Shown: one piece after another, positions 11,497-22,100 of the stretch | Numbering within the stretch: position 1 is the first letter of the stretch | How the letters are laid out: every line of letters starts with the position of its first letter | Assembly (NCBI GenBank): GCA_000827325.1 | Contig: KN832872.1 | Coordinates: 2,829,580 to 2,893,579, forward strand | DNA length: 64,000 nt | Direction: 5' to 3' | DNA from: Oidiodendron maius Zn | Lineage: Eukaryota; Ascomycota; Leotiomycetes; Myxotrichaceae | Notes under the pieces: generated by a model | What the model saw: the letters and a program-made list of their open reading frames with translations, nothing else | Databases searched by the model: none | Told to the model about the DNA's origin: nothing | Made by a program: the position numbers and the translations under genes

Positions 11497-13244
11497 ATGG
11501 TGTCTCACGACTTGTTGCGTGTGTTGACCTTCGGCCTCCTGGCCGTGGGTCGCGTGCGCTCGGTACAGCTAAGCAACTATGCGCAGCAGATGTCGAATGA
11601 GGCCATGGGTTTCCTGGACCAAATCTACGACTGCGATGCGGGGTATTTGAACTACTTCTACTACCCTCTGGCAGCTGGACCCCATGAGACCCGGTCGTCC
11701 GTTTGGTATGCGACAGGGTTGCTTCAACGAAATCGCGGAAACGACGTTGAAGAGGCTGTCAAAATCATTACGAACGTCATTCACGGCCAGGAGAAGAATA
11801 CTTCAGTGCAATGGTATGGCGACTACACTGTTTATCCCGAGCAGCCCACCGTTGGAACCGCAGCGTACCCGCCAGTGGTATGTCCCCCTTCCAAGGAAAA
11901 ATTGCACCTTTCATTTGCTGATAGTCCAGTAGATCTATAACTCCTGGGACCCTAACTGGAGGGGGTTCATTGGTACCAACCTCATCGTTATCTACGAGGA
12001 ATTCAGTCACCTGCTTCCCGCAAACGTTCAGGAACTGATATTGGAAAGCTTGCACAATAACACCATTGGCGACAGCTATCGCGTCGGTGGTATTGATGGA
12101 GACAATCTGCGTCCAGCGTATTCGAATGCATGGCTCATGAGAACCGTGGCAACATCATGGACGGGACTGAAGTTGAAAAACAGCAACATGACCCAGGCCG
12201 GAAACGCGGATGCCACTCAATTCCTGGACTTATTCAACCTCAATGGCACGCTGTCTGAGTTTGGCGGCCCGACATATGCAGGTGTCTCCCTGTATGCGTT
12301 GACCATTGCCGCCAAGTACCTGCCGGCAAGCACAGTCATTGGCCAGCATGCGGCACGCGTCATCCAGGAGATCTGGGACTATGAATCTTCACTCTGGAAC
12401 GCAAACCTGAGAAACTTTGCAGGGCCATGGGATCGCTCGTACGGCTACGATATGAACAAGTATGTGGCGATCATGTCAGAATGGATATGGGCCTTGATTG
12501 GTAAGGACGGGGTTTGGAAGCAGAAGAGTCCGATCTATACCATGACACACGCAGATGACTTCGAATACGCGCCGCTGATCGCAGTGCTTTCAACATTTCA
12601 TAAGACTCTTGTTTCGAAGGCCACCATCCAAAAGCTGACCACCTTCGCCGGCGAGCACACTTACACCGGACACGCGTACGCACCTCCCGCGGACTACGAG
12701 CCGCGAAACATCAGCACTTGGCTATCTGCGAACTTGACGATCGGTACGGACTCCTTCAATCAGAGCGTCGTGGGAGGCTACTCTGAGGACTCGACGTCAT
12801 TTAGTCCCTCCGTCGTTCAATGGCTCCGGCCCGACGGTTCCGTAGGTTACTTCAACTTGTACCCCACGGAAACCGCTCTCAAGGCGTCCGTTACTCCGTA
12901 CGCGCTGAACCTGGAGTATCCACTTGGGAATTCCTCGAGCACTTTCACTTTTGTCCTCGCTTCTAACCCATTGGGCGCAGCGAGGGACATCAGTAGCTTT
13001 GGTGATGTCGATGGCTTGACTATCGCCGTTTCTGGAGGATCCGTCAATCCTGTGCCCGAAATATCCTTCTGTGGCCTCGTGGGCGGATCATGTAATATCA
13101 TTCAGTAAGTGTCATGCCCTCTACTTGCTGCATATGGAGCGTTCTCTGACAATCAGCAGCGAATTTGAGTTCTGGAACGTGACCTTTTCTATGCCGGCAG
13201 ACAGCACCGAAATTCCAAGCATCAGCTTCAAGTTCGCCTTCTAA
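11497..13244 (+). CDS. Secreted six-hairpin glycosidase-like protein of unknown specificity
   Basis: Model: join(11497..11877, 11933..13104, 13160..13244), 545 aa; introns of 55 bp each keep phase. An N-terminal signal peptide is clear (MVSHDLLRVLTFGLLAVGRV, mature start near VQLSNYAQQ). Six or more N-glycosylation sequons fit secretion. Segments such as SSVWYATGLLQRNRG, NSWDPNWRGFIGTNL, DNLRPAYSNAWLMR, ALTIAAKYLPAS and RNFAGPWDRSYGYDMNKYV match a widespread fungal family usually left as hypothetical; the helical-hairpin periodicity recalls GH76/GH105-type barrels. I do not recognise a catalytic residue and assign no reaction. After the barrel come about 200 residues of beta-rich sequence ending in SFKFAF. 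Placement beside GH105 and GH115 suggests a polysaccharide substrate (inference). Confidence 0.8.
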
Positions 13245-14327
13245 TAGCAGAAGTAACGTCCTCTTTAGAGTTTAGGGATGCCTATATAACTTTATGTATG
13301 TTCGCGACTAAATTAGCTCTAAAATGTAGAAAACCTATACTGTTCTTTTACTTAAAGTATTTAAGCAATACTATTATCTTTTAAAGTATAAAAGCTCTCT
13401 TTTTATTTAAATCTATATAAGGAAAATAAAGCTTTGTGCCTTTCTCTTTAAGTAATAAAACGGCTCCACCTCAATGCTTTCAAAGAGCCAATAAGCCCTA
13501 TACCTTGCAGCACAGACGAGCTCGGACGTAGCAGAGTAGTATCAGCCCAGTTTACCAATGGCTTCTGGCAGATATACCTTTAAAGTTAGTTCGATTATCA
13601 GAGTCCGAAGAGCCAGGCCGAGATCAGTGGCTAAGGAGAATGTATAAATCTGCTTCACAATCTCCCCCACCACTTCAATAATCTCTACACTGGAATTAAC
13701 TATAATCTCAAGTCTAGTAAATAGACTTTACAGATCTTGTACCCTACACCTGCCTTCCTTAATTGTCTTCATCGCTTTGATCGATCGATTGTGAATCGCG
13801 TTATACAGTTATACGATAAGGGGTCGTTTTCCAGTAATCTTTCTTATACTCTTCACATGACGCGATTGCAGACAAGACAGGATTCGTTCAAGGTCTAAGC
13901 TAATAATCTCTTGAAAGGCTATTTCTATATCATCTAACGGGAGGACACGAGAGCCAGCGTTCCTGCGCCGATTTGCAGAGCTCGGAGTTTCGGTGTTTCG
14001 CGGGAGTGTCGCCATTCGGCTATGATTGGTGAATGGCCATCTATAAAACGGCATTTCCGCGGCTGGCTAAAGCAAGAACGTAAAAATGCTGGGGTTGGCT
14101 TGTCTGAACCACTCTTTGAGAGTTAGTGACAGCGCATTTCGGAGTAATGTGCAGAGGATGTATGCTTTTCGAACAAGGCGGCGGAAGAACTGAAAGTGAT
14201 AACGATTTCAAAGAAGCAAACATAATAAATAACTCTGTTAATATCCCCTCCTCCCAATACTTGAAAGCTTGATAGTAGCATGAGCTTTGCCGTTTAATTT
14301 GCATCATTTCCGTCTTATATTGTCAAT
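13245..14327. other. Intergenic, AT-rich, no gene recognised
   Basis: 1.08 kb. 13270-13450 is strongly AT-rich (many TTTAAA/TATAAA runs), typical of old repeat-induced decay or a 3' flank. 13480-14300 has normal composition but only short ORFs (13809..14054 and 14041..14307 on the minus strand) with no recognisable protein content. The ferric reductase promoter must lie at its right end. Confidence 0.4.
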
Positions 14328-16632
14328 GTGCACATTGACATCATGTTTCCCAAAATCATCTTTCTTATGCTACTTTCGTCGATCTCGCCTGCTTCTACAG
14401 CTGACATCGGGCTTGTAGGCCTGGGACGCACCATTTTTGAGCCTCTTTGCTGTTACTCCTGTCTTGCCTCGCTCTGGGGCCTTGAACTCTCCTGTACACA
14501 ATCTCAAGTCCCCGATCAGCCGAGAGGTAGCGATCCCTTCTGCCATGCCATGTCCACACCATATCTGAGCTCCTTAGCATACTGCATTAGAACCAAATGC
14601 GCAACGGAGAATGTCAGTACAAATACAGCGGAAGAATGCTGGAGCAATGTAGCGGGAGATGGTATTGCTGTGAGCACTTTAGAGGACAGCTTTCCAAGTA
14701 CACCTCCAACTATGGAGTTGGCGTACAATGCAACCTCACTCGATATGACGAGTTTGGCCAACGAGCAGTTCTATCAGGATTCTCGGTCGACGATTCAAGA
14801 ATATGTAAAGGGAGAATCTGCTCACGCTCTATATGGGTAATTAAACATTTCTTCAGGGCTGAAATTCTACTGATTCGAAAGAAAGGGCCGTACTCATCTT
14901 CGCTGTCGTCGGTTTCTGCTGTTTGCTGGGAGTTTTTCGAGCTCTAAATTACTTTGTGCCAGAGTTATCACTTCGGCGACCTCTTTCGTCCTTTCTTCAC
15001 AAATACATCACCTCACCAGCTCTCATAGGATCTCTCCACCTCCGACCTTTTCCAAAAAGCCTGGGATACATACCCTTGCGCTTCCTCTCTCTCCTCATCC
15101 TCCTCTACATTGGCCTCAACGCCACTCTCTGTGCCATAAACTACCATACTCCTCTCCCCAATACATGGTACAACACTAAGAACAAACATCTCGTCTCTCT
15201 AATCGCTGACCGTCTCGGCATCCTCTCCTTCGCCAACATTGCCCTCGCCATCATGTTCTCCGGCCGCAACACACCAATCATCTTCCTCACCGGCCGCTCT
15301 CGGACCGACATCCTAACTTTCCACCGTTGGGTCGCACGCGTAGCCGCCGTTCAAGGAATTGTCCATGTCGTGCTGTACTGGAACGACACCAACCAATTTG
15401 GCTACAACATGTTTATGCTCTCGGCAGGTATCCACACTATCGGTTACAACCCTAACTACTGGGACTTGGGCATTATGGCAGTTATTGCCATGAGCTTCAT
15501 GGTCTTTGTATTCGCGATGCTGCCGCTGCGGAAGAAGTGGTATGAGATCTTCCTCTTCATACACATTGCGCTAGCGATTGTGGTCTTGGTGGGGCTGTGG
15601 TACCATGTCGTTTGGCGGTTTGACAGGAGATTTGGGTATGAGACGTGGCTTTATATTGCATTTGCGTTTTGGGCGTTTGATAGACTTGTAAGAGTGGGAA
15701 GGTTGGTGGTGTGTAACTGGAAGCAGTGGATGATCATGGGACATCCGAAGGCTGTGGTAGAGTTGTTGCCAGGTGATGAGTTTGTCAAGGCTACGGTGTG
15801 GCCGAGTGTGAAGTGGAAAGTTAGGCCTGGGCAGCATTGCTACTTACAATTTCCCACTGTTGGAAGGAATCCGTTTCAGAGCCATCCGTTCTCAATTGCG
15901 GGTTGGGATGAAGGGGAGCCTGAAGTGGCAATTCATGATACGAGGGGAGACATTTTGGAGCCCTTACCACAAAATACGGAAGTCCCGGTATTAACCTTGC
16001 ATCCTAAGAAACCAGGTATCTCCTTCATTATCCGCCCAGAGCGCGGACTCACTCAGCATCTCCATCGATACCTAGTACAGGCCGGGACGACGTCAGTAAG
16101 GCCAATTACTGTTCCCATCTGGATCGAGGGGCCATATGGCTCCACAACACTAGAACCCGACTTTCGTGATGCAGATACGGTTGTGGCATTTGCCGGGGGT
16201 ATTGGCATCACGAGTATCTTGGGATATCTGAAAGTCCACCTCGCGGCTGTAGAACAGCAAGAGACGAGGAAAGAAATTGGAAAGACGTCAAGACGATTCA
16301 TCTTATTCTGGAGCGCGAGAGAAGAAAGCTTGATTAAAGCTGTTAGATCACAGCTTGGAGATATAGGAGCGTTGAGAAAAAAGGGCGTTGAGCTGAATAT
16401 TTTCTGTACGGGATCTGGAGAGTGCGAACGGGTTAATATTAAGGAGCTGGTGAGAGGTAAAGTACGGAATAAGAGTTAAATATTTGGAGAGAATGGATCC
16501 CGAAGGATAAAACTCTGCGTGTTAAGTTGCGGTCCTGGGAGGATGGCGGACTTAGTTAGAGCTGCTGTTGTTGAGAGTATTGGGACAAAGGGGGTGGATG
16601 TGAGTTTAGTTGAGGATGCATTTTGTTGGTGA
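14328..16632 (+). CDS. Ferric/cupric reductase (FRE family), plasma membrane
   Basis: Transfers electrons from NAD(P)H through FAD and two haems across the membrane to reduce Fe(III) outside the cell. Model: join(14328..14836, 14886..16449, 16492..16632), 737 aa. An N-terminal signal peptide (second Met at 14343: MFPKIIFLMLLSSISPASTA) is followed by a Cys-rich outer domain, then the transmembrane reductase domain with haem-type histidines (HRWVARVAAVQGIVHVVLYW; HIALAIVVLVGLWYHVVWRF), the FAD site HPFSIAG, the NAD-binding AGGIGITSILGYL, and C-terminal CGPGRMADLVRAAVV ... EDAFCW. The last intron is short; donor 16450 to acceptor 16491 (42 bp) keeps phase, but a 33-bp alternative (donor at 16457) also does. 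Ferric reductases are common Starship cargo, of interest beside the NLR and DUF3435 fragments. Confidence 0.92.
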
Positions 16633-16784
16633 TATATAGGGGTTGAGACCTAATATATACGGATTGTTGTTGTGATTTACTACTCTATACATCTCAAAGT
16701 CCCATAAAGAGTTTGCAAGAGCACAATCATTTTATCTCTACTATACAGAGGCAAAGTAACAGTCCACTACTTCCTTCATCCAAA

Positions 16785-16919
16785 ATGCTTTTCACTCCTA
16801 TTCTCGCTGCTATACTGGCCTACAGTATATATGCTATGCCTGTTCCGACCCCAGATCTCACCCAAAGGTCTACAGTAAATGCCGGAAAGTCTGAGCCATT
16901 TAGCCAAAAAAATACATAA
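16785..16919 (+). CDS. Possible small secreted peptide, perhaps truncated
   Basis: A 44-codon ORF with a convincing signal peptide (MLFTPILAAILAYSIYA) followed by MPVPTPDLTQRSTVNAG, a pattern common at the start of small secreted proteins. The ORF stops at 16919 and the sequence beyond is decayed repeat-like DNA, so this may be the 5' end of a gene truncated by an insertion. No family is recognised. An in-frame Met at 16713 would bury the signal peptide and is less likely. Confidence 0.3.
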   Translation: MLFTPILAAILAYSIYAMPVPTPDLTQRSTVNAGKSEPFSQKNT

Positions 16920-17350
16920 AATCTCATGCGATACGTATCTACCCCCTTCTTCTATATACACTACTGTAAGGGTGCCTATACAGAGGCTGGCGTAAAGGCA
17001 GGGAATCACAGGCGTAATACAGGCGATGATACTATATGGGCTTCCAGGACGACCCGCGTCCTTAGCAGAAATCAATTCAAAGGGCAGACTATTTCTTATA
17101 GAGCCCTTAGAGAGGGCCACTCTCTTTATATCAGAGTCCCACTCCCAGAATCTAGGAGTCGTCGTAGCTAGTGCATCACACTAGCGTCTCAGCTGCGCTC
17201 TATGTCTCGCTCTAGCCACATGACAACCATTCGTCTGTAACATTAAGTTTAATCTAGATTAAACTATATTTATATAGTTAAATATATTATATTAAGTTCT
17301 TTTCTCTTTAATATAATTGTCTTTATTTATATAGTATCTTTATTAGCCAT
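16920..17350. other. Decayed sequence next to a repeat, no gene
   Basis: 16920-17200 is open in several frames but has no recognisable protein content. 17230-17350 is very AT-rich (runs of TTTAATATA type). It probably belongs to the same decayed repeat block as the next entries. Confidence 0.35.
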
Positions 17351-17634
17351 TATTGATCAGGGCCTCAAGCACGTATGACACATCCCTCAGGATCTAGGAT
17401 ATCCTTTAGGATCCAGGATTCAGAGGATTTATGCAAGTCAATAAGAGGCTGAATAGGTCTATATAAAGAGGCCTTTACTCTAGTGTAGCTGTGCTTAATT
17501 AGTTGTCTCTGTATCGCTTACTTTACCTACTGCTTTCGGTATTCTGCTATGCCGAAAGCCTATAGTCAATATAACTGAGTTTCACCTTGATATCCAACTA
17601 CAACCTGCGCATTAACCTGAACCTCTGCTCAAGA
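17351..17634 (+). repeat. LTR-like dispersed repeat, copy 1
   Basis: About 284 bp that recurs in inverted orientation at 24246-24530 at high identity by eye, and partly at 23823-23960. Both full copies contain a hairpin (CTTTCGGTAT / ATGCCGAAAG here) and the phrase AACTGAGTTTCACC followed by TGATATCCAACTACAACCTG. Size and context suggest a solo LTR plus flanking internal sequence of a retrotransposon; no reverse transcriptase is visible. The two copies bracket the NLR gene. Confidence 0.6.
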
Positions 17635-17869
17635 GATTATAAAACTATAGAAGTATGTTGACTGCCTTTCTAGAGTAATAGCGGACAGTTGGAGGGTAGA
17701 GGTATATAAGAAGGTTGTAAAATGTCTTAGAACGATAAACAACGATAGTGACGACTTCTCTTAGAGCAGATTGTTGCCTAGTATAATAAAGAGCAGCCAG
17801 TATGTAATAGCGTGTAACAGCTCTCCGGGAAAGGGGCTGTTGAGGATGTAGTTGGTGCTCTAGAATAAC

Positions 17870-18395
17870 TAGAAAATAGAACGCTTGAACACCTTCTCCT
17901 TTTAGATTCAATTATAACCCTGCCTGCGATGTCGCTAGAAGAAGAGATGTAAAGGAGAATTACGGCTATCAATGCTATTACTATATACTGTAGGGTTGAG
18001 GAGGGTAGATCCTATAGCAGGTAAACTGGACTTTCTGAAGTTACTAGCACTATTAATACTAAGGCTGAAACCCCTATATAATCAAACCCAGGAAATGTAT
18101 TTAGGTGTGTAATTGTGTCTGTCCAGATAGATACTAGGCTACTGATATGCCTTTTCTGTGTTGGAAATACGGATTTGCCTATGTTTGATCGGGTAAAGAA
18201 ATATGCAACGGTTGGCTTGCTAAGCAGGCACTTTCGAAGACATATTACAAAGCTGAAGACGGACAAAAAGGTTGATTATAAGATTTGCAATGTAAGTGAT
18301 TATAAGATTTGCAATGTAAGTGGAATGCACTGCATGTATTTACAGAACCATGCAGAAAGGTTCTATGGCACTGTTACACGGGTTGGCGCATAGCC
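17870..18395 (+). pseudogene. DUF3435-type recombinase, decayed 3' fragment A
   Basis: The plus-strand translation, interrupted by stops, shows LLLDSIITLPAMSLEEEM, AINAITIYCRVEEGRSYSR and then ICLFCVGN ... VGLLSRHFRRHI ... YLQNHAERFYGTV. The same order appears in fragment B at 24790-25257 (IITLPGTLLEEE, AINTVAAYCQFQEG, CFLCLGE, GDLSKHFKRKH, HLQNHAQTVHGTVS). This Cys/His-rich tail is, from family knowledge, the C-terminal zinc-finger part of fungal DUF3435 (FluG-like, tyrosine-recombinase-fold) proteins. An 18-bp unit (GATTATAAGATTTGCAATGTAAGT-like, near 18273-18320) is tandemly duplicated inside it. The catalytic core upstream is absent. Confidence 0.6.
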
Positions 18396-19180
18396 AACGA
18401 AACAGGAGGAACTCTCACCGATACCTGTCTATTTAGCCAACCTTCCGGCACACAGCCGAACACTACTCCTAAGAAGACTCCTACGCCGCCTTCAATAGGT
18501 CTTTCTAGCCCAACGCAGGACCAGGTTAATGACGGCCTTAGAAACAGATTCAGCATCCTTGGGGGCAGGTTTTTAATAGGTCTGATGGGAGCCGCTATGA
18601 TGATGTTCTAGGACATGCGTACAGAGAATTATGATATATATTTACGCCGGGTTTTATGTTTGTAGTCTCGTTTTCGGGTTAGTGCTACAAGGTCCTTTCG
18701 AGTTATCCATGAAGTTCCCTTGACCTTCAGCAGTGTGTAGTTTAAAATTAAATTAATGTCAGATGCGAGGATGACCTGAAGCGACAGATAGCCGTGGATG
18801 AGGAATGTTACTGCCCTTGCTGGTTTTCCTTGCAGCTCTTTCATATCTCCTACCTTGCATTTTATTCCTTCACAAATGAAATCACAAAATTCAAGCATAT
18901 CTGAATTGCCAAGCACAGAAGGGCTATAAGTGTTCTGTTAGCGACGATTGCATCAAACCTGTCACGAACTAAGCCCAACCACGACTTCTTCACCAGGCCA
19001 CATATCTCAGATATGCAATAAACCCGTTTCTGCAAACTCTTATCTTGTTATTCTAACCTAGAAGAGAACCGCACATGTCTGGTCGCTTGGGCATTATTCA
19101 CTCCTTGCCTCAACCGTCCCGGGAGAGACCACATCTTTGGGGTAGGCTCCTACTAATATCAAGCGGATCACTTGTGGTTA
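18396..19180. other. Spacer downstream of NLR gene
   Basis: About 0.8 kb with only short ORFs (for example 18309..18611 and 18629..18916) and no recognised content. It forms the 3' flank of the NLR gene. Confidence 0.35.
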
Positions 19181-22100
19181 TTAACGATACTGAGCATCTT
19201 TGGCTCTAACAACCATCCCTGTATCGTTTGATGCCCGCTGACATATCTCACCTGCCGCTACTTGCCGACCCTGGCCGACGTGCAAGCTGCGCAACTTATC
19301 GATAGTCTCGAGAGTGGACATATGGTGGGGTCCAAGAGTCTTCTCTTTCCCTCGCAACGCCCGCTGGAGCATCTCCTCTGCCTCCACTGGCCTTCCCTGC
19401 ATCTCGTAAAGGAGGCCCAAGCTGTTGATAGTATCGATAGTTGATATGTGCTCGGGTCCAAATACCCTCTCCCTTCCTTGCAACGCCTGTTGGAGCATTT
19501 CCTCTGCCTCTACTAGCTTTTCTTCCTCGGCATAGATGATGCCTAAGTTATTGATCATCGTAAGAGTCAACGTATGCTCAGGTCCAAGAACCTTCCTATA
19601 CCCTCTTAGTGCCTGTTGAAACATCGCCTTCGACTCTGCTAGCTTTTCTTGCCTGGCGTACAGGTTGCCTAGGTTATTGATAGTATCAATAGTTGCTCTA
19701 TGCTCAGGCCCAAGGGCATTCTTATACCCTCTCTGTGCCCGTTGGAGCATCTCTTCAGCCTCTATTACCTTTCCTTGGCCAGTGTACAAAATTCCCAAGT
19801 TGTTGATAGTATGGAGAGTCGATATATGCTCAGGTCCAAGGGCCTTCTCAAATCCTTTTAGAGCCCGCTGGTACATCTCCTCTGTCTCTGCCGGCTTTCC
19901 TTGATCGGCGTAGACAAGGCCCAAGTTGTTAACAGCCTCAAGAGTCGATGGGTGCTCAGGTCCAAATGCCTTCTCTCTACCTCTTAACGCCCGCTGGAGC
20001 ATCTCCTCTGCCTCTACCAGCTTTTCCTGCTTCGTATATAGAACGCCTAAGCCGTTGATCACATCGAGAGTTGATATGTGCTCGGATCCAAGTGCCTTCT
20101 CCTGTCCTCTTAACACCCTCTGGTATATTGTCTCTGCCTCTGCAAACTTTTCCTGCTCTTCGTAGATAATTCCTAGGTTGCGGAGAGTAGTCAGAGTTGA
20201 CGGGTGCTCGGGTCCAAGAGCCTTCTCGTATCCCCTCAACGCCCGCTGGTATACTTCCTCTGCCTCTACTAGCTTCCCCTGATTCATAAAGAGATTTCCT
20301 AAATTGCTAATTGTACCAAGCGTTAATATGTGTTCAGATCCGAAGGCCTTCTCTTTTCCTTTTAGTGCCCGTTGCAACATCTCCTCCGCCTCTACTAGTT
20401 TTCCTTGGCCTATATAGAGGAGACCTAAGTTGTTGATAGTACTGAGGGTCGATACATGCTCGGATCCAAGGGCCTTCTCTAATCCTCTTAGAGCCCGCTG
20501 GTACATCTCCTCTGTCTCTGCCGGCTTTCCTTGATCAGCGTAGACAAGGCCTAAGTTATTAACACTCTCAAGAGTCGATGGATGGTCTGGTCCAAGGGCC
20601 TTCTCTCTTCCTCTTAATGCTCGTTGTAGCATCTCCTCTGCCTCCACCAGCTTCCCCTGCTTCTCGTAGAGGAGGCCCAAGTTGTTGGTCGTGTCAAGAG
20701 TCGAGGGGTGCTCAGGTCCAAAAGCCTTCTCCCTTCCTCTTATTGCCTTCTGGTATATTTTCTCTGCCTCAACTAGCTTTCCCTGATGTTTACAAAGGTC
20801 GCCCAAATTCTGATGGCTTACCAAAAAGGCATGGTCTAATCGTTGTTCGATTGAGTCGATTTGATCCGAGAACTCTGAAACCCGAAGGACATGTGGCAGA
20901 AGCCTTCGCTCTAGAGCTGCAGAACCTTTCGCATCTTGTCGAGGGGCCGTAAGCCCTACAGAAATCATTGCAGTATATAGTAACTCTTCGTCTTTCCTCC
21001 CCCCTAGCGATGCCCGGATCCAATCGTGCACCACTGTATGCACTGAGTAAGTCTCACTATTATCATTCTGCTCAATGAGTGAGTAATCTAAAAGAGTATT
21101 AATCGTTGCTAAAAAGCTGATCTCAGAAGCCGTGATCTGTTGGAGCCAGTCTGGGGCCGCTTTTTGAAACCCTTGCCACCGTAAAAGTTGGAACCAGAGC
21201 TCTTGGTTATCAAGGAACCCCCAAAGACGCAGCAGGTTCGCAGCCCCTTTATCTCTAGCCACCAGCTCTTCAAATGAAATCTGCCAAGTTGTTATAATCG
21301 TTCGTTCAGGATAGTCGGTTCGGTTCTTCATTTGGCCATGAAGAACTGTCCATGAATTATCATATAGCTCAAGATACTTCACAATAGTTGTTTTTGAAAT
21401 ATATGAGCCCGCAAAAACCAAAGCTAGCGGGAGGTGTCCAAGTCGTTCGACGAGTGAAATAGCATCTAAGATATTGTCAGCTGTGGGTTTCCAGTCGATA
21501 TGAAAAGAAGATAAAGTCAAGCACTGATGCGACTAGTCATGAACTTACCAAGATCCCACTGCGCCAGCTCAGACTCTCCTAAAACAGAAGATTGCTTTAA
21601 ACTCCGTCTAGCATGTTTCTCAAGGATCATAAGACTATCAAGAACATCAAGCTTCCCTAGATGTACATAGTTACCTAGGGATACGAGTCGCTGTAGGCGT
21701 GTAGTAATGATGATAGAACCCGCATCACAAGGGGGGAAGTATTCTGTAATGTTGTAAGATGCGGACCGGGAGGCGTCAGCGATGTCGTCGTCTTCGAAGG
21801 ACGTCTTGTCAATATTATCAAATATCAAAAGCCATTGGTAATTTCCCTTGGAGGCAAACCATTTCAGAATCTCCTGTGCTCGTTTCCTTAATTCCCCTAA
21901 ACCCTTAACATCTTGTATGTCTCTGTCTAATATCTGCCCCTTTGGGAGACGTGGCACTATCTTGAGGAGGCTCTGAATCAATGATAGCTCTGTTTTGCCG
22001 TCTAGCCAGAAGCACGATGTGTACGCAGGTTTATGTACCCTAGCATATTCAATAGCCAGCTGGGTTTTGCCGATGCCTCCTAAGCCGTAGACAACGCATA

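Noticed and set aside
19240-20806. Regular 126-bp repeats resembling a repeat array
   Set aside because: Not CRISPR: the units are in-frame coding TPRs without unique spacers, in a eukaryotic gene.
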